Shown here: positions 33,549-47,428 of the stretch, piece after piece
How the letters are laid out: every line of letters begins with the position of its first letter
How positions within the stretch are numbered: the stretch's first letter is position 1
Source: Tribonema minus
Taxonomy: Eukaryota; Sar; Xanthophyceae; Tribonematales; Tribonemataceae
NCBI GenBank assembly: GCA_017506865.1
Contig: JAFCMP010000534.1
Span: forward strand, 186,001-250,000
DNA: 64,000 nucleotides
Direction of reading: 5' to 3'
The notes under the pieces: model-generated
Databases searched by the model: none
The model's input: only the letters and a program-made list of their open reading frames with translations
Told to the model about the DNA's origin: nothing
Program-made: the position numbers and the translations under genes

Positions 33549-34700
33549 CGTTGGGGATATCGTCCTCGCCTGCACGCAACACAAAGGGCGTGTTGTCACT
33601 CCCACCACGAGTTACAGTTGGGCAACTTCAAGCTGTGACGCTTTTTTTCTGGTGGCATGCCGGGCTATATGCTAGAACAGAGATCGTGTTAGCACAGAGT
33701 CATGAGCATGAGCCCTCCGCAAAGTTACTCGACGATGCAGGGGAGCCCAACCTCTTGGGCGCAGCTTTCGTTGACGAGTGAAAAAGCGCAAGCATGAGGA
33801 GGCCGATGCGATCCTGACCTGCCCGATGTGGGTGGCTGGCGACCCCCTTCCTCCTCTTGGGTGAGGTGGAAGGTACCGATCGCGATGGCCTCACCGTGAA
33901 TTGCCGGCATCCACAGTCAGCGCGCTGCAACACAACCAGGGAGGCGCTGACATCAAAGATCTGAGTGTGGCCAGGTAAGCTGGTTCGCCAGCTGGTGCAT
34001 GTGGCGCGCCATGCAAGAGGTCGGTGCAAAAGGTCTACAATATCCATGAGCCTCATGAGCGTTTGACTCACGTGGCACCGTTTCTGATTCCACAAGCCCA
34101 TCACCAGGCCGGCTGCAGTGCCGCTGCCGTTAGGAAGTCGGCACGTGCACTGCGTCCATACAGCGAGGCCACTGAAGCTGCCGCAGACGTGAACCACACC
34201 GCTGCAGCGCCACTTGGTCCACCTCCGCGCTCAGAGCGCCGCCACCATCTCCACAAGGCAGGCCGCCATGGGAAACTTGAGCTCATGCATGGATCAGCAC
34301 TCTTCAGCTCTCACAGACTGTTTTTCAAAGATGGCCATCACATTTCCATCTCAACCGCTGGACATTTGGGCGAAACGTCTTGCTGTCCATTGGCAAGCTC
34401 ATTACAATACCCATGTACACCACAAGAGTGTTGGTGGTTTCTGCCGGCCAATGACTTGCTTGTGGTCGAGTGGATTCTGGGCGTAAAGCATGTTCTGATG
34501 GTATTCAACAACAAGGAGTGCATGTGGCCTCGTCTCACAACATCAAAGTTGTATCTGAATTCAGCAGCAATCTCGCTGAAGTATGGAGCAGACTCCAAGC
34601 TGTCGTTCCAAGTACAATGCCATGCCTTCTGCTGTAGACACAGGCGCTGTATTTATAGAACTTGCCCCGTTTCATGCCGAACCGTGATGTGAACCAACCA
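33549..34700. other. Gene-poor stretch with a possible F-box-like fragment
   Basis: The minus-strand frame 33700-34197 contains LMDIVDLLHRPLAWRATCTS, which has the look of an F-box-like helix pair, but nothing downstream identifies a family. About 33603-33740 is repeated, diverged, at 35268-35440 (TTACAGTTGG, CAACTTCAAGCTGTGACG, CATGAGCC..CCGC, ACTCGACGATG shared). Confidence 0.3.
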
Positions 34701-34759
34701 CATCACACAATTCAAAGTTTGTGCATGCAAGGCTGCCGTGCTGCTTCTGCAATCAACGA

Positions 34760-35290
34760 GCCTCTGCAGTCTATGGACAGTGTCTGAACACCATGCGTTG
34801 CTGAACACGAACATGCACGCGCGGATTCTGTTGTGCTCTTGGTCTTTGTGTATGTAGGATGACCTGGCGGCATTATTGGCTCTGATACGGATCGATTTCA
34901 GTCGCTTCCACGAGTTCGGTCCAAAGCGGCTGCAGGGCATCCTCGAGTCGATGCACCGCGAGGGCGGCCACATCCCCCATGCCAGAACTCGCTGGCAGCT
35001 GCGGGGAACGGCCTGATCATCACCAACCCGGCAACATCAGGCTTGAAGAACTCAGATCCGCGTGGTGTATCAACTCAAGGATATCCTGCAGCCGCTTTGG
35101 ATCAAACTCGTGGAAGCGACTGAAATCGATCCGTATCAATGCCAATAATGCCGCCAGGTCAACCTGCACAAAATGACCAAGAGTACATCAGATCCGCGCG
35201 TGCATGTTCGTGCTCAACAACGCATGGTGTTCACAAACTGCAGAGTCTCATTGACTGCAGAGCCACACCACAAAAGTTACAGTTGGCATA
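34760..35290. repeat. Palindromic duplication of an exon-like segment
   Basis: 34760-34975 (plus) and 35050-35290 (minus) are inverted copies about 75 bp apart. Each has an acceptor-like end (CTCTTGGTCTTTGTGTATGTAG; CTCTTGGTCATTTTGTGCAG on the minus strand) followed by an open stretch reading DLAALLALIRIDFSRFHEF, then PKRLQ.ILE. The peptide is conserved between copies, with differences such as G/D and S/L, so it was probably coding when duplicated. The family is not recognised. Confidence 0.75.
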
Positions 35291-35440
35291 GGCAACTTCA
35301 AGCTGTGACGCTGTGCTCTTCTGCCCTCTAGATTGTGTGAACGGGGCAATCTAAGGCCATAATGCTAGTCACAGATTATGCTAGAGGAGAGCAATCAGCA
35401 TGAGCCGCCCGCGATTCACTCGACGATGTGCTCCGGTGTG

Positions 35441-36510
35441 CACGAATCTTCGTGTAACGTCGTTTGCATCTTTCTTTGCGATTTATGGGAAATATTGCAA
35501 TAAACACCTCAATCTTCACATCATGCGTTTTCACGAATGCTTAGATGCCACCAACTGGCACCAATCAGAGATCAAGATGACATGCTGTAGCAGGGCGTTG
35601 CAGGCGAGCAAAAGCGCAGGAGGAAGGTTAATGCTTGTCGTCGGGGTGGCGTTTGACTGAGATTGAAAGTGAGCACAGTGGAGCCGTGGTGGTGACGCTC
35701 CGCTTACGGCTTGAACTTTCCAATGAGACTAGGGACTTGGCCCCCCTTTACATCAAACATGAAGCTTGACTGATACTGACAGGAGAGTTGTCGAGAGAGG
35801 CAGGCTCCACTGTCACAACTGATTATATTCCTGTATGCGGTCATGGTAGAGTGCTTCACGCCTCTTTTTGGCAGGACGCATTGCCACGAGCAGTAACGGC
35901 GTGTTGTACCTGCCAACACTTCGCTACCTTCTGCACCAAACTGAGACGTCATGGCGTGTGGGTACCAGTATTTGGATATGCTTACATATTTGTATGCCCA
36001 ATCACGCACAGGCTTCTCATGAGATCAGTCCTCACCTGAGTGCGCATGATCAACATGAATGACCAACATGTCGTGTGCATGTGTGAACCATTGCCAGTTC
36101 TTGCTGTTGAAACCTAACAAATCGATGCAGGCGGCGTCTGAAGACCTGCCTACTGCAGTCGCGAATGTCAATCAAGCTGTACAAGGGCGAGTGCTTCCAC
36201 ACAATGCATAGACATAGAATGCGTTTGCCAGCAGCACACAGTAGGAGGCCCGAGCAAATTGATGTATGAACAACTCTTTTTAAAAAAAACACACAAGCGA
36301 GAAGTCAAAGCATCCATCTCTCCTCATCTTGACGGCATTCTGAAAGGCTCGCACAGAGCAAAAGATGATTTGTGGTACAGGGCAGCAAACAAAAGAAACA
36401 CACTCCATCACGCAGCTTTGTCATGAAACATCAACATCAAGGTTTTCATTCATGTGTGGGCCATCTAATTACACAGCATGCAGTGCATGCGTTGAGACGT
36501 GTTGCGTCTT
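35441..36510. other. Intergenic region, no supported gene
   Basis: Between the palindromic duplication and the calmodulin 3' end. Short frames only. Confidence 0.4.
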
Positions 36511-38577
<2,067 letters not shown>

Positions 38578-38874
38578 AGTCGAGAGGTGGTAGTCGTTAC
38601 GGGTGGTAGTAGCTGCTGTCGAGTGTGTATTGAGAGTGCGGCGGGTGTCAATCCTTGGGCTGCATCGTTGGGCTGCATCGCGGCAGTGCGCAAAACAAAA
38701 TTCTGAAACCCCCAGAAAAAAATCATCAACGGCTCATGACGGTGAGGCTCCAAGTACCCTTCACCTCCTGCAGGATTGTAACAGCTGCGCATCAAAACAC
38801 AGTGAGCAAGCAGCACACCGCAGTTTACACGTGAAACACACGACACAGTGCTCAGGTGACAACATGCACAACCT

Positions 38875-41800
38875 CTATTCACTCCACCGGATGCCCCCCA
38901 CGAGCAGGTACGCGCTGGGCAGGTCCCCGGGGCACGGGCTCATCACCACGAGCCGCCGCCCCACCATGTCCACCTCCGTTACATACACGAAACCGGCGAC
39001 GTTGCAGTCAGCGATCTCCTGACCGGCGTCGTCCAGGCCCCCCTCCTCCCCCGGCACGAGCGCCGTACCGTCCGGCTTGAGGACGGGGTGGCACACCGCG
39101 AGCACGGCGTGCAGCAGGTCGTGCGACGGCTTGACCATGGACACGCGCGTGGGGCCCAACAGCGCCGCCTGCCCCACCGGCAGCAGCCCGCCGCTGAGCT
39201 GCGTGCCGCCGACGCGGCACACGCGCACGCTGTCCATGCGCAGCTCCAGCAGCGTCGGCGTGAGCGCGGGGCTCGCGCGGCGCTCCGCGTGCGGCGCGCC
39301 GTAGAAGTACTCGCGCACGCGCGCCGCGCGGCCCTGCCGCCGTTGCTGGTGCAGCGCAGAGCAATCAGAGCGCGGCGTGTCGATGTGGTGTAGTTGATGG
39401 GATTGGGCGCACAGGGATGACGTGGCTGCACAAGTGCAGGGAATCTGATGGTGTCCAATCACATTGCTGGAGTGCATGGTGCGGCGGTGGCAGGGCGCCC
39501 CTGGCCTCTGTTATTCCGCGCCTGCACTAGGTGCTGCCTTGTCCAGGTCGGCTGTGGCTGATACACAAGTAGTTGGCCTGCTCGCAACTGTTGGCATACA
39601 AGCCCTTGCATGTTCTGTAATTCCACATTCGAGACGCATCAATTTGCCATATGAAGTGAAGGCAAGTAGCAGAAGTGCATGTCAAAGAGAAGGTCATGTC
39701 TCAATTTCTGAGTCATCCTCATTGATGGCTAACCTTTTGTACCCGTTCAGCGGTGAACCTGCCTCAGGCTGAGGCCTCAAGTTGAGGCACAGCATGCTCT
39801 CATGTGCTGCAAATGTGCAAGGAATTGTCGTGGCTGCAGCAAGCTTGAATATATCACTTGATGAAAACGCCCATTTGTGCACTCATGTGACTGGTCGAGA
39901 GGGCTCAACTTCAACAATCATCCCAGCCCCCTGTTTGGCCAACCGACCTTGTGGTAATTGTTGAAGTCTTCCATGCGCTAAGAAGCTGCAAGCATGTTCG
40001 AATCATTTTGCATAATGAATTCAGGTGGTGTTGAAGTCCTCACCTGAGCACTGCGTTGCACCACACCGCCGGACGTCGGCAATTTGACAACTGTGCGCGG
40101 CGGCGCATCGTCAGGCAACGCCTCGCTGTCTGCCATCAGCTCTGCATATAGCTTGTCGTGCTGCACGCGTGCATGCAGCGCGGCGAGTTGAACATCAAAA
40201 GAAACATGGGTGAGAGACTGCAATGAAAGGAGCACCACAACAACTTAACAATGGCACTACTACACAGTCCCTGTCATTGAGGAGACTGTACATGTTGCTG
40301 ATCTATAAGAAGCCGATGACTGGTGCCATCAGCATCTGGTAAAGATTTCACGCGTAATGGCATGGTGGCAGCTATGCGAGTGCACGCAAAATTGCCATTG
40401 CGCTCGCAAATGAGTGCATGCACAAACGTGAGTATCCTTCACGAGTTATACATTGCGAGTGTACAAGATCACGCATACATGCGTCAACTCAACCACACAC
40501 GCATGAACCTTCATCCACAGGCGAACGAATCAAACAAGCGTACGAGTGCGCGGCGCGCTGCACTCACCCCCATCACGAGCACAATGTCGATGCTCAGCGC
40601 ATCTATGCAGTGCCGCAGCAGCTCCAGCCCGAGCCCGTCCACCCACCCGCACGTGTTCACGACTGTGCCCGCCGCCGCCGCGTCCCTGTCATTCGCCTGC
40701 CGCTGCTCCACGCACTCCGCCAGGCGCGACACCATGTGTCGGAACAGCTCCGGGTTTTCGCCCGGGCTGTCGTGACCGTAGAAGAAGGTCAGCGGCGCTG
40801 CGAGGCTGAGCCTCTCCTCTATGGAGAGCGTTCCTGAGTCCAGGGAAACGGCGGAGACCGTTCCGGGGATGGTGATCTCGCCCTGCCCCACGTCGAGGTC
40901 CACGAAGGTGGGGGTGCGCCCCAGGCGCACGGCGTACGCGCAGAGGACGGCGCAGAGGCTGCAGCGCAGCGCGCAAGGGAGACAGACAGTCGGCGAATAC
41001 ATGCTTTAGTTCAACGGCATCGCGTCTGTCAACGCACGTGTTGCGGGTGTTTGGGTTTGAACGTACCATGCTGGACATTTCCGTGCACTGACACAGTTTT
41101 TTTGTGGGCCGTCAGGAACAACAACCACAGAAAGTTGTGTGCCGGAAAAAACGAGATCTGTTGCGGCCACATACCTGGGTGCATGCAAAGCCGTCTCATG
41201 CACGCACGACACCAAAGTCATGCTTGCCACACCACAGCGTGTTGCGAACGACTACACACCTGGACTTGCCGCTGTCTGTGGCTCCCGCCACGAGCACGCG
41301 GGGCCCCACTGCTTTTTCCCCCTTGCTGAGCTTTGACAGCGCCTGATCCCGTCTAGCCTCCAGCTGAATGTGCGTGTTGACGTAGGACAGCATCGGCGTG
41401 TCCTTGGCAACATACAGCACTTCTGCGGTGCGTGTCGTCTGCAGCTTGCAGCCGTACCATGTGAACACGGCCACTTTTGCGCCTGCTGAAAAGTGGTACT
41501 CCGTGTTGACTGCGAGCTCCACTCCGAATATTTCAGCGCTCTGCTCCAGCAGCTGCAGGACCAGCGGAAAAGATTTACGACTCAGTACTGGTGGTGCTTG
41601 TGGCATAATGTGACACCTACTAGGCCCCTGCCTCATACCAGCCTAAAACATACAACGCCGCACCGGGTATCAACTTCAACTCCCTCATCTGGCAACTCTC
41701 AGGTTTGTGTAGTCAAGCACGCACAGTGCATAAGCAATCAACTTTCGGCAGGGCTCAAATCCTCAAGAGCAAGGTGTACAGCATGACCACACCGAATACA

Positions 41801-41933
41801 CCACATGTTGCGCAGGCATGCTCACCACGACGGTGAAGCTTTTGTCCGGTCCGACTTCGAACCGCAGCTCGCTCTCCTTCTCCAGCGTCCAGATCTTCTT
41901 ATCTTCTCCTTCTGCTGCGCTGGAGGCCTCCAT
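38875..41933 (-). CDS. CLP1: CLP1: polynucleotide 5'-hydroxyl kinase / mRNA cleavage factor subunit
   Basis: Five exons (41826-41933, 41260-41552, 40568-40958, 40044-40160, 38875-39345) give 459 residues, normal for CLP1. The N-terminal beta domain has KVAVFTWYGCKLQ and EVLYVAKDTPMLSYVNTHIQ. The Walker A loop VAGATDSGKSS is split by intron 2. AYAVRLGRTPTFVDLDVGQG, IPGTVSAV and VVNTCGWVDGLG follow, then the C-terminal domain with REYFYG and LVVMSPCPGDLPS. CLP1 phosphorylates RNA 5'-OH ends, and works in pre-mRNA 3'-end cleavage (CF II) and tRNA splicing in the nucleus. The ATG has G at -3 and +4. It diverges from the lipase gene with 142 bases between start codons. Confidence 0.95.
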
Positions 41934-42075
41934 CGCACGCCTGCCTGCCTCTGCACTTTTTTCTGTTCGAATGTTTGTTGAAGTAGAGCTTCATTCCTTG
42001 AAGTTGTGCTTGAGAAGAGTGTGAACACCTCTGCTTTGTGTTCATCCTGCTTGACCAGCGCTTTCGGACCGCAGC
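41934..42075. promoter_or_regulatory. Short divergent promoter between CLP1 and the lipase gene
   Basis: Only 142 bases separate the two ATG codons, so both promoters and 5' leaders must share or overlap this DNA, unless distal non-coding exons exist. No TATA box stands out. GTTGAAGTAG (about 41980) and TTGAAGTTG (about 41999) are copies of a GTTGAA-type motif that recurs elsewhere. Confidence 0.6.
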
Positions 42076-45000
42076 ATGAAGAGCCACCCGCAGCAGCAAC
42101 TGCTGCTGCTACTGCTTCTCGCAACACTCGCGTGCTGCTGGCAATTTAGTCCATCCGCATGGACCTCAGCTCGTGCGCATCATCGGCTGGCGGCACCTTC
42201 ATCACCAGCTCATAGGTTACATCGCCACCACCCGTTGACACCGCCCAGACCGCGCCGCCATCTGCTACGGCTCAGCACCCACTTGGACGAGAATGGCAGC
42301 GTCAGCATCGAGAAAGCTTCAGACGAGCCAGCTACTACAGCCTCAGACTCATCAGTGGAACCGCCAGTGGAGGGCGAACATCAAGAGCACCACGACAGGT
42401 CATCGCTGCCACCTCTAGCAAAGCAAGAGCCGCATGACATCCAGACAGCCGTCATGCTGGCTGGCTTCGCGTTCGACTGCTACAACGACCCCGTGGACGC
42501 CAAGTGGGATCAGCACAAAGATGGTGCGTCTTTTGGATCTGTTTGCCCACTTGATCTCCATAATGGGTGAGAGATGGTATGACCGGGAGAAACTATCATT
42601 CACAAGCAGGTGCCTCGCCATTGTGTACTATAGTGGCATGCCATGAGCTAGCAGCTGCACACCAGGCCAATCGCATTCCGACTTTCGTCCAACCTCAACT
42701 CCCCCTCCGCTTCCCACGCCCTTCACCCCATGCAGGCTCAAAGATCGCCTTCATATCCTCCGACTTCGTCCGCGAGAGCTTCGAGGGCGTGCTCACCGTC
42801 AGCGTCCTCAACATCGAGGAGCCCGACCAGCCCGGCCAGGGCCTCCCGTACGACGCCTACGCGTCCGTCTTCCTGGAGGACGCCTCGCTCACCTCCAGCT
42901 CGCAGGAGACGCCGCCGAAGCCCAAGAACGGCAAGGGCAAGGCGCGCTGGGGCGACACCTTCGTGCTGTACGTCAAGGACCTGGCGAGCGCGCGCATCCA
43001 CTTCCTCCTCGAGCGCGTGCGGGGGGTCATCTCCAACGGCGCGCTCGTCGCCTCCGCGACGCTCGCGCTCGCGGACGTCCTGCCGCGCGGCGCGACGCAG
43101 GACGACTTCGAGGAGTGGACGGGGTGGGTGGACCTCGCCGCGGAGGAGGGGGAGCAGGGGCGGCCCGCGCGCGCGCAGCTGGAGCTGCGCTTTGTGCCAT
43201 TTGGCGAGACGTTTACGAACCTCGAGGAGCGCGAGGAGAAGGTGTTTGAGGGGCCCAAGGGGGGCACGCCGGATCTGGACTGGCGGGTCGTCAGCTCGAA
43301 GGTGAGTCGGAGTTTTGAACCTAGTGTGTGCCCGATGATAGACCTTAACATTCTGCCAAACAATTTGCAGTGCGCTGTCACATATATAGTGTTTTGATTC
43401 GTTGTTCATATAGTGTTTTGCAAGTATTTCACAGTGTTGTAAGTTCAAAACGACCATGACTTTGCACTTTGGCTGACTGGCTGCTTGGCTGCTGAAAATG
43501 ACGGTGTGAGTTTTCATTGACGTTGCTGGGTAACAACAGGAGAGTCACTTGCTGTAGTTGAGCAGGGACGACTGGCATGATCACGCTGCAGCAACTGCCA
43601 GCGGGACAACTTCTGATGTACCATAGTGGCTTCCTCAACACCACACATTGTCTCACGCAAATTATGATCGTGTACCGGAAACTTCATGATATGTCTCGTT
43701 TAGTGCATCTTGGTGTTGTATGAAAACGAATCAAAAGATCGTAGAGCTCTAGGTGACAAGGGATGGTTAGCCGCAAGTGCCTTCCACCAATAACCGTGGT
43801 CGCCGCTGCTGCAGCAATTGGCCACGAGTCAAACAGTACCACCGTATCCACCAGTCAAAAGACTTTGTGTGCAAGCTTTCAGCGTTCGAGGCATGGGTGT
43901 TCAGTATTGGAAAGGTCTCACGTGTTCGGTAGGCCAGCTCCAGCCGGCAGCCCAACACAGAGGTTCAGCAGCTAGTGACAGCGCTCTTGAATGCGCGTAG
44001 TGTAGAAAGTGATGACGCGGGTTTTGAACCAATCCATGCGGCGACATGGAAGGCTCCAGGTTGTTTAGCACGAGCTATCCGTAGCGTTCTCCTACGAGCA
44101 GTAGCGTAGCAGCCGAGCGCGTGTCAGGAGCCTTGTCTGGTCCCCTAGCTTCGCCGCGCTAGAGGTGTGAACCTCTTGCTCTAGTTCCATCTACCCAGTT
44201 TTCGCTCCGTCTCGGGTTGTCCGTCAGCAATAATTTAAAAAGCAACGTATGTGGTGCGCAACAGCTTATTTTCTTCGACTTATTGATTATGTAGGGCACT
44301 GATATGTGCTCCCCTGCATAGGCGAATCATATACAATGATTCACATGATGTAACATCCCGTTACATCCCGTTACGGCCGTTTCAGGTTCTTAAACTTCAA
44401 GTTGAAGTTGAAGAAAATGAGTCGTACGTATGGTCAGATCACCCCAGAGTGGGGTGAAAAGTCCCATTTACATTTGCAGGGAGGTTCCCCGTACGCACCA
44501 TATCCACAGCTTTGAGCCACACTACTTAGCTTAGGTTGTGGTGATTCATAGCCATGAATATAGAATAAATACGCTAGTCGTATTTGTTTCTGTTTATTTG
44601 CTGTCACCTTACGTATGATAATTCTGAAAAACGTTACGGCTAATCGTTCTGTTATGTGATTGACATGATGTCTGTTGTGTACTTTGGTATACTTTTTGCT
44701 AAAGCGTCTGAGCTTAATAGTGAGTCTGAATGTTGAGTATCCGTGGCTGATCATGTTCCTGGAATATGATATGACCCTGTTCATGAAATCGTTAGGTTTG
44801 GTGATGATTCGAGCAAACCTGTACAGTTGTGACCAAAAAACGCCGTATCTTATCTCGTCAGTAAGTATTGTGTGTATGGTTGGAAATCGAATGTAATCCT
44901 TGAAAACAGGCATGTGCCGCAGTTTATCATATAGGTCTATGGTGAAATGTTCAGTTTTTATTACCTTAATTTGTAAGTCAAGATAGTTTACCGTGGTATG

Positions 45001-47386
45001 CGTGCAGAGGTGCCCCACTGACTATAGCACACGTGTATACTTCAAGTTCGTCATAGTGTTACTGTAGCAGCAGGTACATAATGGCAGCAGCATTCCTATC
45101 AGCCTGCTAGTACGACGCGGCACGCTGCCGCCCGCCGTGTGCCTTTGCACGCTCAATTGTAGTGTGTTCAGTGCGACGCTTTGCTGTTGAGCCCGCAGCT
45201 ACAACCCCCCTCGCACGATCACTTTCCCCCGATGCTTGAAGTTACAAACTCCTCATCATCACTTCTGACACGCGCCCCTCTCCCCCCCCCCATCTCACCC
45301 CCCCCCGCCCCCTCGCCCCCCCCATCGCGCTGCGCCTCCGCAGTTCCCCATGGCGCTGGAGGACTCGCGGCGCTTTGAGCGCCTCGCGTTCGTGGACGAG
45401 GACTCGACGGACACGCAGTGCGCGGTGTGGCGTGACGCGGCGCGGCGGCGCGTCCTCATCGCGTTCCGCGGCACCTCGCACTGGCGCGACGTCCTCACGG
45501 ACGCGTCCATCATCCAGGAGCCCCTCGGCGACGCGCTCGCGCCCCTCGACGAGGTCATGGAGCGCTGGGAGGCGGCGCGCCTGCGCGAGCGCCGCCACGC
45601 CGCCATGGCGCTGCTCGACGACGCGCGCGGCGCGCTCGCCGCGGCGCTGCCGGAGGGCGCCAGCGGCGGCGACGGCGGCAGTTTTGGCGGCGGTTTCGCC
45701 CTGCCCGGGAGGACGGGCCTCACGGACATTGTGAATCGGACGAACGCGGCGCTGAGCAAGGGGAACCTGAGCGATGTGGTGGGGGGGGTGGCGGGGGCGG
45801 TGGGCGGGGGGCTGCCGGACATAGGGGAGATGGCCGCGGGGGCCATGGGCGCGGTGAACTTGACGCAGCTCGCGGAGGGTGCGCTGTCGAGCGTGGAGAA
45901 GCTGCGCGTCGGTGAGCGCTGCTGCCGCTCCGCGCCTTGCCACAGCTGTACCTATGTACCTTTACGGTTGTCGTCACTGTTAGCTGTGGTTGCAACAGCT
46001 CTGCCTATGTACCACAATGGTTCTGTTTATTGTTAGCTGTGCAGTTTGCTTGTGTGCTGGCTGCAGTCAGTGTCGGCCTGGCAGCAGGAAATGTTAGCAA
46101 TCAACACTTGTCCCAGAGGATTGCAGATTGTTGGGAGCTTACAGAAGGGCGTCGGCAATATCAGAGCGGCTGTGGATCAGCAGGAGTTAATGCTCCAAAG
46201 TATGTGGTACACCAGGCTTCAACTTATAAAGCAAGCTCTTGCGCACCATATTCGCAGGCCGGTCAAAGTTTTAAAAGTTGAGCGCTGTCACTGAGCTTGT
46301 TAGCACAAGCAAATGGCACTTTTGGGTCAAGGTTCGTGAATTTGACAGCAAATTTCATACTTCTTTATTGAAGTAGTCCATATGTAACATATTACGCAGC
46401 ACATGGTGGCACATGATGCTAAAGGTTTATGGGTGGCACAAGCCTGCTCTGCAGGAGTCTTCATTTTTGTGTGCAGCATTCTGGTTGCACGAGTTTTAAT
46501 GTGTGCAGCATTCTGGTTGCACAAGTTATTTAATTATGCATTTGCGGGCAGCCTATTTCCATGACTCATTCAAAAATCTGCAGTGTTACGTGCATGGTCT
46601 TCAAAAAGAAACACGTGCTACACTATTGCCGCGTCAATGAACATTCCCTTCAAGAACTGCACAATTCATCAATTTCTCTGCCATCATACTCGCATAATTT
46701 AGTTACGGTGCCTCTCATTGTTCCCTTACATAGGAGTGCCCGCTTTCAACGCAGACGTGGATGAGGAGGTGAAAGGAGCACTACAGGCGGGGGTGAGCGT
46801 TGCCGCGCGGCCGCCGTCACTGCCATTCAACAGCCTCAAGGGCCTGCTGCAGACCCTGGGCAACTCGGTGAGTGCGCAGCGGCAGTAGGGTTTGTCTGCG
46901 TGACCGCGCCCACTTTTGGTCGGCAAGCGCGCAGCAGCGCTGTGTGGGCTGACGCGCCATGCAGCCCGAAGGCGCCTCAGACAACTTTTAGGCGCTGACA
47001 ACACGATAGTTGCTTACTTTGAAAGATCGCATCAGCAGCAATGGCGCGCTTGCTGCAGCATGCCTTCTGCGGTGTGCAGTCTTTGGGTTGAAGTTGAAGT
47101 TCAGGTTGTGTGGGGCACATCTCCGGTGTTGTGTGGGGCACATCTCCGGTGCACAATGCCTCATACCCCCCTTTGTGACCATGTTGTAGGATTGGCAACC
47201 ATGTGCCCCAGCATGCATTGTGCTCCCGTGCCACACCACCCTTCCGCCTGCAGAGCGCTGCTGCAACTTCAACCGTGCACGCCCCCCCCCCCCCCCCCCA
47301 CGCGCACCCCCACGCGCAGGTGTCCTCCCTGGCCAACAGCACCACCGCGCTGACACCCTTCCACCTGTAGAGCGCCAAAAGCTGAG

Positions 47387-47428
<42 letters not shown>

